Source: JBDIAG01 sp047974565
GTDB taxonomy: Bacteria > Actinomycetota > Actinomycetes > Actinomycetales > CAWJMD01
DNA: 64,000 nt
Direction: 5' to 3'
Assembly: GCA_047974565.1 (NCBI GenBank)
Contig: JBKECN010000024.1
Location: 132,550 to 196,549 of the forward strand
Shown here: in pieces, positions 18,102 through 26,320 of the stretch
How positions within the stretch are numbered: position 1 is the first letter of the stretch
Layout of the letters: every line of letters starts with the position of its first letter
The notes under the pieces: model-generated
Databases searched by the model: none
What the model saw: only the letters and a program-made list of their open reading frames with translations
Told to the model about the DNA's origin: nothing
Made by a program: the position numbers and the translations under genes

Positions 18102-19153
18102 GCGAGGGCTCCTTCGTGATTGAGGGTGGTGGGCAGGCCGGCCGAACGCAGGCTGGTCGAGGCGGCGTCCAGCACCGACAGCACCCGCAGGCCCGCGCGC
18201 CCATCGGTCGCCGGGGCCGTACCGGTCTCCACCGCTTCGCCGAAGGCCTCGACCATGGACGCCAGCGCCTCCCGCTCCTCCAGGGCCGGCGCGAACATGT
18301 CCCCGAGCCGGTACGAGACGACCGCCCGAGCCCGTTCGGCCAGATCGTCCCCGGACGCCACCGTGGTGAGGTCGACCCCGCGATCGTAGACGCTCAGCCG
18401 TTGCTGGGGGTTCAGGTCGTCCCACACCAGGGTCCGGCGGCTGCCGCCGATGACCATCCGTCGGATCTTGGTGGGGCTCAACCAGTTGACGTGGATGCTG
18501 GCGATGCCGCCGCCGGGCAGAGCCATGCTCAGATAGGCCACACATGCCCGGCCGGCACCGATCGGATCGGCACCGTGGGCCGCGACATACGGCGGGTTCA
18601 TCCCGGCCGGAAGTAGGAAGTCAAGGATGGACAGGTCATGTGGCGCCAGGTCCCAGACCACGTCAACGTCCGGCTGGACGAGCCCGAGGTTGATCCGCAC
18701 CGAATCGATGAAGTGGATGTCGCCCAGGTCACCTGCGGTGATCATCTCGCGAATCCGGCGCACCGCCGGGGTATAGCAGTACGTGTGATCGCACATCAGG
18801 ATCACCCCGGCCCGCTGGGCCGCCTCGACCATCTCCCTTCCGGCGGCCAGCGAGGAGGCCAGCGGCTTCTCCACCAGGACGTGCACACCGGCAGAGATCG
18901 CCGCCATCGCGATCGGGTGATGGGTGGCCGCGGGAGTGGCGATCGCGACCGCATCGACATCGCCGCGGGCCAGCAACTCGTCCACGCCACGGACCACGTC
19001 CACCTCGGTGCGGCCGGCCAGTACCTGCCGAGCTCGCTGGGTGTCCTGGTCGCAGACAGCGACCAGTTGCCAGCGGCTGCTAGCGGCGAAGTTCCGGATC
19101 AGGTTGGGACCCCAGTAGCCCGCGCCGATCACCGCAACGCGTTGTCGCGCCAT
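18098..19153 (-). CDS. Gfo/Idh/MocA oxidoreductase (WbpB-like candidate)
   Basis: A 351-residue NAD(P)-dependent enzyme. VAVIGAGYWGPNLIRNF (residues 6-22) is the dinucleotide-binding loop, HVLVEKPLASS near 91 carries the conserved EKP lysine, and WDLAPHDLSILDFLL near 165 contains the His of the active site. GYWGPN is typical of the subgroup oxidising UDP-GlcNAcA at C3. It is the first gene of the minus-strand series to 12173, with a GGTGGGGG ribosome site before the ATG. A partner UDP-GlcNAc dehydrogenase is not in the window. Confidence 0.87.
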   Translation of the reverse strand: MARQRVAVIGAGYWGPNLIRNFAASSRWQLVAVCDQDTQRARQVLAGRTEVDVVRGVDELLARGDVDAVAIATPAATHHPIAMAAISAGVHVLVEKPLASSLAAGREMVEAAQRAGVILMCDHTYCYTPAVRRIREMITAGDLGDIHFIDSVRINLGLVQPDVDVVWDLAPHDLSILDFLLPAGMNPPYVAAHGADPIGAGRACVAYLSMALPGGGIASIHVNWLSPTKIRRMVIGGSRRTLVWDDLNPQQRLSVYDRGVDLTTVASGDDLAERARAVVSYRLGDMFAPALEEREALASMVEAFGEAVETGTAPATDGRAGLRVLSVLDAASTSLRSAGLPTTLNHEGALA

Positions 19154-19652
19154 CTTGTACCCCCACCTGCGTCGTCCCCCGGAAACTGCCGTGCACGGAC
19201 ACTCTCCCGATCAAACGCTGTGCGTGACGTAGCGGTGGTCAAAGACGCAGACCACACAGAGTGCCCGACACCCGGACGACACTCCGAACGCTCACCCGAA
19301 CGGATGGGGACCCGTCACGCCCAACGATTACCGAGTGTGATCGTACCGCGCCGATGAACCCGGCGCCATCGGCCACCCCCGACCCAAGCCGCTAGCGGAA
19401 GCGGGCCGACCTCGGACCACATGTTGGAGGAGGCCCGTCAGATACCTCTCCCCGAAGACTTGCCCGAAAGACCTTGCCCGAATCACGCTATAGCCGATAT
19501 TCCCGTCTTCTCCTCGGCTCAGAAGCTCGGAGCTAGTCTCATAGACTAATTACACTGAACGGGTGAGGATGGTTACCAAACGTCATCATGGAGGTAATAT
19601 CCGGATATCTTGCATATCTCCCCCAAAGCTTCACATCTGGCGAAGGTCTTGC
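19154..19652. other. Divergent promoter region with two palindromes
   Basis: This 499-bp stretch separates the leftward amino-sugar operon from the rightward flippase/sulfotransferase operon. I see no gene. The right 200 bases are AT-rich for this DNA and hold a TAGTCT-CAT-AGACTA inverted repeat at 19534-19548 and a 12-bp perfect palindrome ATATCCGGATAT at 19597-19608, 45 bases before the ATG at 19653. Either could be an operator. ACTTGCCCGAAAG and CCTTGCCCGAAT form a short direct repeat near 19458-19485. No cleanly spaced sigma70 promoter was found. Confidence 0.5.
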
Positions 19653-20735
19653 ATGGAAATTTCTGTAGTTCATGACTATTTTACTCAGCAGGGCGGGGCC
19701 GAGCGGGTGGCGGTTCAGTTGGCCCGCCATCTTGGACGAGACCGAGTTCTCACAGCCTTCTACGAGCCACGTTCCACCTTTCGAGCGGTGGGCGAACTCT
19801 CTGTGACCACGCTGCCGATCAACCATGTGAGCTGGCTGCGACACGATCCCCGACGCGCCTTCATGCTCCTGGCCGAGAGCTTCTCCCGGGTCCGGCTGAA
19901 CTCTGATGTGGTGTTATGCAGCAGCAGCGGGTGGGCGCACGGGGTGAGCGCGGCCGGCCACAAGGTGGTCTATTGCCACAACCCGGCCCGCTGGCTCTAC
20001 CAGCCCTCCCAGTACCTCCAGCAGCACAGCCTCCCGGTGCGGGCCGCCCTGCGGGCCTGTCGGGCGCACCTGCTGAGGGTCGACCAGAAGGCCGCCCACT
20101 CACCCCGCACGACGTACATCGCCAACTCCACCAACGTGGCCCGGCGGATCCGGACCGTGTACGACCTGCACGCGGACGTGGTGCCACCGCCGGTCTCGAT
20201 CGACCCGGACGGCCCCCGCGAGCCGATCCCCGGGCTCGAGCCCGGCTACCTGCTGACCGTTGGGCGAGCCCGCAGTTACAAGTACACCGAGGCTGTCGTG
20301 GAGGCCATGCACGACCTTCCCGAGCATCGGCTGGTGACCGTCGGCTGGGACGGGCAGGCACCCGCGCAGGTGGCCGACCGGCTGATCCGCCTGCGTGACC
20401 TCAGCGACGCCCAGTTGCGTTGGGTCTACGCCAACAGCCAGGCCCTGGTGGCGGTCTCGGACGAGGACTTCGGCCTCACCCCGATCGAGCAGAACGCCTT
20501 CGGCCGACCGGTGGTCGCCCTGGCTGCCGGCGGCTACCTTGACTCCGTGGTCGAAGGACTCAATGGCCTGCTCATCTCGGATCGGCGCCCGGCAACCATC
20601 GCCCAGGGGGTGCGGGACTGCCTCCGCGAGGTCACCGACCGGCGCGCCATCCGCAAGCACGCCGCCCGCTTCTCGCCCGAGTCGTTCTGCCAGCGGATCG
20701 CCCAGTACCTCACCGGGATTCCCACCGCCCGATGA
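19653..20735 (+). CDS. Glycosyltransferase family 4 (WbaZ/mannosyltransferase-like)
   Basis: A 360-residue GT-B enzyme. EISVVHDYFTQQGGAERVA at residues 2-20 is the acceptor-domain start with the GGAE loop; YCHNPARWLY near 107 and LLTVGRARSYKYTEAVVEAM (about 202) begin the donor domain; DEDFGLTPIEQNAFGRPVV carries the EX7E acids. The HNPARWLY motif occurs in WbaZ-type GT4 proteins. The ATG at 19653 follows GAAGG by seven bases; a longer in-frame form from 19563 would begin with an uncharacteristic basic leader. Its stop overlaps the flippase start, so it heads a five-gene coupled operon to 26320. Confidence 0.85.
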   Translation: MEISVVHDYFTQQGGAERVAVQLARHLGRDRVLTAFYEPRSTFRAVGELSVTTLPINHVSWLRHDPRRAFMLLAESFSRVRLNSDVVLCSSSGWAHGVSAAGHKVVYCHNPARWLYQPSQYLQQHSLPVRAALRACRAHLLRVDQKAAHSPRTTYIANSTNVARRIRTVYDLHADVVPPPVSIDPDGPREPIPGLEPGYLLTVGRARSYKYTEAVVEAMHDLPEHRLVTVGWDGQAPAQVADRLIRLRDLSDAQLRWVYANSQALVAVSDEDFGLTPIEQNAFGRPVVALAAGGYLDSVVEGLNGLLISDRRPATIAQGVRDCLREVTDRRAIRKHAARFSPESFCQRIAQYLTGIPTAR

Positions 20736-22210
20736 CGTCCACCACGACCGTGGCGAAGTCCCGCTTCGCTCGCGACACCGTGATCAGCACGCTCAGCGCG
20801 CTGGTGCTGCCGGCCACCGCCCTGATCACCGGCCCGCTGCTGGCCCGGGTGCTGCACCCTGAAGGCCGCGGGCTGATGGCGATGCTGCTCGCCCCGATCT
20901 TCCTGGCCAGCTTCGTCGCGGCCACCGCCGTCCCGGACGGGGTGATCTTCGCGATCGCTCGCAGAGGCCTCTCGCACGCCCGGGCGATGCGCGCCGGCGG
21001 CCTGCTCGCGGTGTGCTGCGGAGCCCTGGCCGCCGCCCTGATCTGGGCTCTGGCCCCCTGGCTGATGCGCCAGGCGCCCGAGCACACCCAGACCCTGCGC
21101 TGGCTCGGGCTCTCGCTGCCGCTGCTCACCCTGGCCATCGTGCAACGGTCCGCGCTGCTGGGCAGCCGCTGGTACCGCCTGGCCAACCTGGAGCGGATCA
21201 CCGCAGCGCTGGTCCGGCTCGGCCTGCTGGTCGGCACCGCGATCGGCGGCGTGCTCACCGCCACCACGGCGGCCTTGTCCAACATCCTGGCCAATATCAG
21301 CGCGCTGGCCCTCCTGCTCGGGCTCAGCGCGCGCCGACTGCGCCGACAACGACGACAGGACGCCGCCCCGCCCCCCGCCCTCGGCTCCACTTCGGCCACC
21401 ACCGCACCACCCGGCCAGGACGCACCCCACCCAGCCACCCACGACCCGGCCACCAACACCACCGACCCCGCCCGCCAACAGGACGCCTACCACCTGCGCC
21501 CGATCCGCTCGATCGCCTTCTTCGGCCTGCGTGGCTGGCCCGGGGTGCTGAGCAACCTGGTCAACTTCCGGCTCGATCAGGCGATGCTCGCCCTCATGGT
21601 GGACCCGCGACTGCTCGGCTTCTACGTGGTCGCGGTGACCTTCTCCGAACTGCCGGGGGTGGCCACCGCCGTCCTGAAACAGATGGTCTTCGCCGAGTCC
21701 AGCAGCCGCGACGACGTATGGCTGGTCGCCCGCGCCGCGCGCACCGTCGGGCTCATCGTCGCCATCCTGGCGGTGCTGGGCTGCGCCCTGGCCGAACCCC
21801 TCATTCACCTGCTCTTCGGCGAACGCTTCCTGCCCGCCGTGGGCCTGAGCCGGGTGCTGCTCATCGCCACCGTCCCCCTCGCCCTGGACCAACTCATCGG
21901 CTCGGGACTGCTCACCCTCGGCCGCCCCGGCCTGCGGGCGATCGCCCAGTCGCTGGCCGCCCTGGTGACGGTGGCCGGGCTGCTCACCCTGGTGCCGATG
22001 ATCGGGGTGATGGGTGCCGCGCTGACCAGCCTGGTCGCCTACACCACGACGATGCTGGTCACCGCGCTCATGCTCTGCCGGCTCAGCGAGCTACGCCTGA
22101 CCGACCTGTTCCTGCCGCGGGTCGCCGACCTGCGCGCCCTGACCCGCATCCTGGCGAGCATCCGCTCCCGCCGAGGTAAGAAGACCACCCGCGAAGGGAT
22201 CTCGCGATGA
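20732..22210 (+). CDS. Wzx-type polysaccharide flippase
   Basis: A 492-residue membrane protein of the MVF/PST superfamily with about twelve to fourteen helices. The first, STLSALVLPATALITGPLLARVL, ends in the LARVLHPEGRG motif typical of polysaccharide transporters. A Pro/Ala/Thr/His-rich insert of about 45 residues (roughly 212-258) separates the two halves and probably forms a cytoplasmic loop. The family moves undecaprenyl-linked repeat units across the membrane. It overlaps both neighbours by 4 bp. Confidence 0.85.
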   Translation: MTSTTTVAKSRFARDTVISTLSALVLPATALITGPLLARVLHPEGRGLMAMLLAPIFLASFVAATAVPDGVIFAIARRGLSHARAMRAGGLLAVCCGALAAALIWALAPWLMRQAPEHTQTLRWLGLSLPLLTLAIVQRSALLGSRWYRLANLERITAALVRLGLLVGTAIGGVLTATTAALSNILANISALALLLGLSARRLRRQRRQDAAPPPALGSTSATTAPPGQDAPHPATHDPATNTTDPARQQDAYHLRPIRSIAFFGLRGWPGVLSNLVNFRLDQAMLALMVDPRLLGFYVVAVTFSELPGVATAVLKQMVFAESSSRDDVWLVARAARTVGLIVAILAVLGCALAEPLIHLLFGERFLPAVGLSRVLLIATVPLALDQLIGSGLLTLGRPGLRAIAQSLAALVTVAGLLTLVPMIGVMGAALTSLVAYTTTMLVTALMLCRLSELRLTDLFLPRVADLRALTRILASIRSRRGKKTTREGISR

Positions 22211-23109
22211 CCACGCCCGAGGGCCTACCCGACTTCCTGCTGATCGGCGCCTTCAAATCCGGCACCACGTCCCTGATCTCACAACTCGGGCAGCACCCGG
22301 AGATCTTCGTCCCGTGGATGCAGGAGCCGGCCTTCTTCGCCTCCCCCCGGTTCAACCCGCTCCCGGGTGGACCCACCGACCCGGTGCAGGCCCCGGAGAG
22401 CATCTATGGACGCCTGCGCGCCGAGAGCCTCGACCAGTACCGGGCGTTGTTCGCCGACGCCGGCGCACGAGTGTGCGGGGAGAGCTCACCGCAGTACATG
22501 CGCGACGGGGACTCGGTCGGGCGGATCCACTCCCTGCTGCCCGGGGTCAAACTCATCGCCGTGCTTCGAGACCCGGTGCGCCGGGCCTACTCCGACTACC
22601 TGATGATGGTGCGCGACGGCCTGGAGCAGGCGCCCTTCGAGGAGGCGATCGCCCGCGAGCCGGGGAGCCGGGAACTCACCCACTACGTCTCCACCGGCTT
22701 CTACGGAGCCCAACTGCGCCCCTACTTCGACCTGTTCGGCCCGGACCAGCTACGGATCGTGCTCTTCGAGGAACTCGTCCGCGAACCCGCCGCGACGATG
22801 CGCACGCTCTACGAATGGCTCGGCGTCGACCCCGGATTCAGCCCGGTCGTGGAAGTCCTCAACGAGTCCGGCGTCCCCTCCAATGCTGCGGTGGCCCAGT
22901 TGTACCGGGCCCGTCGCCGACTCCAGCCGTACCTCAAGCCGGTGGTTCCGCGTCGGCTGGCCAAGAGCGCGGACAAGCTCCTGGTGCGGGGTCTGCGAAA
23001 GACCGGCCTGGACGAGGCGAGTTCCGGGCGACTGCGGGAGATCTACACCGACGACCTCGACCTGCTCTGCGAGCTGGCCGGGCGCGACCTGCGCGAGGCT
23101 TGGGCATGA
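22207..23109 (+). CDS. PAPS-dependent sulfotransferase
   Basis: A 300-residue soluble sulfotransferase. FLLIGAFKSGTTSL (residues 10-23) is the 5'-phosphosulfate-binding loop that contacts PAPS; LRDPVRRAYSDYLMM near 121 is the 3'-phosphate-binding Arg/Ser motif. The region around HYVSTGFYGAQL and the Cys-poor core resemble heparan-type bacterial sulfotransferases acting on sugars. It is coupled by 4-bp overlaps to the flippase before it and a second sulfotransferase after it, so it probably sulfates the polysaccharide made by this locus. Confidence 0.85.
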   Translation: MTTPEGLPDFLLIGAFKSGTTSLISQLGQHPEIFVPWMQEPAFFASPRFNPLPGGPTDPVQAPESIYGRLRAESLDQYRALFADAGARVCGESSPQYMRDGDSVGRIHSLLPGVKLIAVLRDPVRRAYSDYLMMVRDGLEQAPFEEAIAREPGSRELTHYVSTGFYGAQLRPYFDLFGPDQLRIVLFEELVREPAATMRTLYEWLGVDPGFSPVVEVLNESGVPSNAAVAQLYRARRRLQPYLKPVVPRRLAKSADKLLVRGLRKTGLDEASSGRLREIYTDDLDLLCELAGRDLREAWA

Positions 23110-24062
23110 TCGGCGACGTCGACGCCCTGGCCGCCGGCCGCGAACCCGGGCTGCGTCCCAAGCTGCTGGGAGTGCCGATCCCCGAACCCGTGGTGTCCTT
23201 GGGACGAGCCGGCTTCCGGGGCTTGGGAATGGCCACCGCCGACCTGCGCCCGATGCCGGACTTCCTGCTCATCGGAGCCAAGCGCGCGGGCACCACCTCG
23301 CTCTTCTTCGACCTGCTGCAAAACCCGGCGATCATGGCGATGTTCCCCTCCGCCCGGATCGTCCCCAAGGCCCGGGACGGAAAGGGACCGCACTACTTCG
23401 ACAGCGAATATCATCGCGGAGACCGTTGGTACCGTGCGCATTTCGCCACCGAGTGGACGCGGCGCAGGGCCGCGCGCACGCTCGGCCCGGTGGTCACCGG
23501 CGAGGCCTCCCCCTACTACCTGTTCCACCCGTTGGCCCCGGCCCGGGCGGCGCAAGCCCTGCCCGACGGACGGTTCGTCGTTCTCCTTCGAGACCCGGTG
23601 CAGCGCACCATCTCTCACTACCAGGAACGGCGTCGCCAGCAGATGGAACCGCTGGCCACCCTGGAAGAAGCCCTAGCGGCCGAGCCGACCCGGCTCCACG
23701 GACATCAGGAGGCCCTGATCCGGGGAGACCTGGCCCGCAGCTACCCGCACGAACACCAGGGTTACCTGTTGCAGAGCCGCTACCACCTGGGCATCCGCCG
23801 CTGGTTGGGTCAGATTCGACGCGACCAGCTCCTCGTGCTGGACAGCCGCGACTACTACCGCAACCCCCAGCACACCTGCGACCTGGTCTTCGACTTCCTC
23901 GGGATCGCCGGCCACCAGATCCGGCCGGCCCCACCGCGCAACGCCACCACCAAGACCGAGGTCGATCCGGCCACCCGCGCTTTCCTGCAGGACGAGCTGC
24001 GCGACGGAGTCCACGAGCTCCAGGACCTGCTCGAGATGCGCTTCGACTGGGCCTGGGTGTGA
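23106..24062 (+). CDS. Second PAPS-dependent sulfotransferase
   Basis: A 318-residue protein. A 50-residue N-terminal extension precedes FLLIGAKRAGTTSLF, the PAPS 5'-phosphosulfate loop; LRDPVQRTISHY near 160 is the 3'-phosphate loop, and YLLQSRYHLGIRRWL follows as in sugar sulfotransferases. The start is fixed by an ATGA overlap with the upstream sulfotransferase. It shares the fold but little linear sequence with its neighbour beyond the PAPS motifs, so the two probably sulfate different positions or sugars rather than being recent duplicates. Confidence 0.85.
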   Translation: MIGDVDALAAGREPGLRPKLLGVPIPEPVVSLGRAGFRGLGMATADLRPMPDFLLIGAKRAGTTSLFFDLLQNPAIMAMFPSARIVPKARDGKGPHYFDSEYHRGDRWYRAHFATEWTRRRAARTLGPVVTGEASPYYLFHPLAPARAAQALPDGRFVVLLRDPVQRTISHYQERRRQQMEPLATLEEALAAEPTRLHGHQEALIRGDLARSYPHEHQGYLLQSRYHLGIRRWLGQIRRDQLLVLDSRDYYRNPQHTCDLVFDFLGIAGHQIRPAPPRNATTKTEVDPATRAFLQDELRDGVHELQDLLEMRFDWAWV

Positions 24063-26320
24063 GCCCGATGCCCGCTACGGCACGCGATCTGGGTCGGGCG
24101 GCGTTCAACGCCGCCGAGCGCCGTCGGGCGGTCGAGGCGGCCCGCGAGGTGGCCACCGGTCTGGGCGTGGCCGGCGCCCCGGCTCGCCTGCTGACGGCCG
24201 GCAGCACCAGCTGGGTCTTCGAGATCGTCCCGGCAGCGGCCGTGGTGAGCCTGCACCCCGGCCCGGTCATCGACGCGGACCGGATGCGGCTGGCAGCCGC
24301 CCGGCTCCTGGCGCAGGTGCCCTACCCGCAGCCGCATCCGCACTCCCCCGACCCGGTGCCCACCTCGAACGGGATGACCGCACTCGTCTGGCAGCGGGTC
24401 ACGGTGTCCGCCGGGGCGCCGGACTGGACGGCGGTGGGCCGGGCGTTGCGGCGCCTGCACCGCACCCCGGTCAGTTCCCTGGACGGGCTGGAGCCGATCC
24501 TGCGAGCGCACTGCGACCTGGCAACTCTGGCCGACAGGATCGAGGCCACCGGGGCCCGCGGGCTGGCCGGAGCGGATCGACGCTGCCTGCGGCAGGTGCT
24601 GCAACGGCTGGCAGGCGAACTGGCCGACGCCGAGGACTCCCGGGCCGACACGGACTTCGGGCTGGTGCACGGAGATCTGCACCGACCGAACATCCTGACC
24701 GGCATCGACGGGGTGTACCTGTGCGACCTGGACCTGCTCGGGGCCGGGCCCCCGCAGGTCGACCTGGCCCCGATGGTGGATCCCCGCCGCCCGGGCAGCC
24801 TGGGCCCGGCCGAGGTCGCGGCCTTCGAGGAGGGCTACCAGGGGCCGCTGCCGCCCCCGGCGCAGGCCCGCACCTTCAACCGGCTGGCTCACCTGCACCG
24901 CACCGTCGACGACCTGCTGCGCCCGGGCCGGGACAGTCCTGCCACGCTGCGGGACCGGTGGTGGACGCGGGCCCGCCTGGACGGCTGGCACGCCATGCTC
25001 GCCGACTGGGACCTCGACCTGCAGCCGGTACTGGGTGACCCGCGCAGCGCCCATCTGGGCCGGCTGGTCCGCCGCGCCGAGTACGCCACCAGCGGCCTGG
25101 GCGTGCCCAAGCCCCACACAGCCGAATCCGTCGCGGATGCCGCGCCCCGGGTGATCGTCCTGGATCACACCGCCGTGCTCTCGGGCGCCGAACTTGCGCT
25201 GGCCAGAATCCTGCCCTCGTTGCGTGAGCACGCGCACGTACGAGTACTTCTCGCCGAGCACGGCCCGTTGGAGGTCCGGCTGGGCGACCTGGGGGTGCCG
25301 GTCCAGATCCTGCCGATGGGCACGGGTTTGAAGGACCTGCGCCGCGAGGTCGTGCTGAGCCCGGCCGCCGCCCGACAGGCGATCGAGATGGTCCGCTACG
25401 TCCTTGCCCTGGCCCGCCTGCTACGCCGCGAGCGCCCGGACCTGGTGCACACCAACAGCCTGAAGTCGGCCCTGTACGGGGGCGTGGCCGGACGGCTCGC
25501 CCGCGTCCCGGTGGTCTGGCACATCCACGACCGGATCGCCGAGGACTATCTTCCGCCGCCGGTGGTGCGACTCGTCCGGGTGCTGGCGCGCCTCCTGCCG
25601 ACCGCGGTGATCGTCAACTCCGACGCCACGCTCGGCACCCTGCCCCGGCCGGCGCAGGTGGTGTCGAACCCGGTCGTGCCGGGCGAGGTCGCCCCAGCCA
25701 CCGCGCAGGCCCGGACCGGCCTGCGGATCGGCATCGTCGGACGGCTCAGCCCCTGGAAAGGCCAGGACGTCTTCCTTCGAGCCTTCGCCCTGGCCTTCTC
25801 CGGCGAACCCGAGTGCCAGGCCCGGCTGATCGGCTCGGCGCTCTTCGGTGAGGACGACGTAGCGGACGCCTTGCACGCCCTCGCCGCCGAACTCGGCATC
25901 GCCGATCAAGTGGACTTCCGCGGCTTCCGCGACGACGTGTGGGCCGAGCTGGCAGAGCTGGACATCCTGGTGCACGCCTCCGTGGTGCCCGAACCCTTCG
26001 GCCAAGTGGTCGTGGAGGGGATGGCCGCGGGCCTAGCGGTGATCGCCGCGGACGAGGCCGGCCCTCGTGAAGTCCTCACCCCCGAACACGACGGTCTGCT
26101 GGTGCCACCCCGCGACCCCGTCGTCCTGGCCGAGGCCATGCGACGCCTGGCCCACGACCCCGAACTGCGCGCCCGGCTCGGCGCGGCCGGGGTGAGCACC
26201 GCCACCGCCTACACCCCGGAGCGGGCGGCGGCGCAGATCGCGTCGGTGTACCAGGCGATCCTGCAGGACCCTGGCCGCTCACCCACCCGGCGTCGACGCG
26301 GCCTGTCGCCCACCACCTGA
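24059..26320 (+). CDS. APH-type kinase fused to GT4 glycosyltransferase
   Basis: A 753-residue two-domain protein (750 if the ATG at 24068 is used; the GTG at 24059 overlaps the upstream stop as GTGA). Residues about 1-350 have the aminoglycoside-phosphotransferase/choline-kinase fold: LVHGDLHRPNIL with H204 and D206 as the Brenner motif and LCDLDLLG near 222 as the DFG-equivalent metal site. Residues about 365-750 are a GT4 enzyme: LDHTAVLSGAELALARIL at the start, IVGRLSPWKGQDVFLRAF, and EPFGQVVVEGMAAG with E645 opening the EX7E motif. The kinase would phosphorylate a small hydroxylated molecule or sugar. It closes the coupled operon with flippase and sulfotransferases and its 3' end overlaps the convergent polymerase gene by 42 bp. 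Confidence 0.85.
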   Translation: MSPMPATARDLGRAAFNAAERRRAVEAAREVATGLGVAGAPARLLTAGSTSWVFEIVPAAAVVSLHPGPVIDADRMRLAAARLLAQVPYPQPHPHSPDPVPTSNGMTALVWQRVTVSAGAPDWTAVGRALRRLHRTPVSSLDGLEPILRAHCDLATLADRIEATGARGLAGADRRCLRQVLQRLAGELADAEDSRADTDFGLVHGDLHRPNILTGIDGVYLCDLDLLGAGPPQVDLAPMVDPRRPGSLGPAEVAAFEEGYQGPLPPPAQARTFNRLAHLHRTVDDLLRPGRDSPATLRDRWWTRARLDGWHAMLADWDLDLQPVLGDPRSAHLGRLVRRAEYATSGLGVPKPHTAESVADAAPRVIVLDHTAVLSGAELALARILPSLREHAHVRVLLAEHGPLEVRLGDLGVPVQILPMGTGLKDLRREVVLSPAAARQAIEMVRYVLALARLLRRERPDLVHTNSLKSALYGGVAGRLARVPVVWHIHDRIAEDYLPPPVVRLVRVLARLLPTAVIVNSDATLGTLPRPAQVVSNPVVPGEVAPATAQARTGLRIGIVGRLSPWKGQDVFLRAFALAFSGEPECQARLIGSALFGEDDVADALHALAAELGIADQVDFRGFRDDVWAELAELDILVHASVVPEPFGQVVVEGMAAGLAVIAADEAGPREVLTPEHDGLLVPPRDPVVLAEAMRRLAHDPELRARLGAAGVSTATAYTPERAAAQIASVYQAILQDPGRSPTRRRRGLSPTT

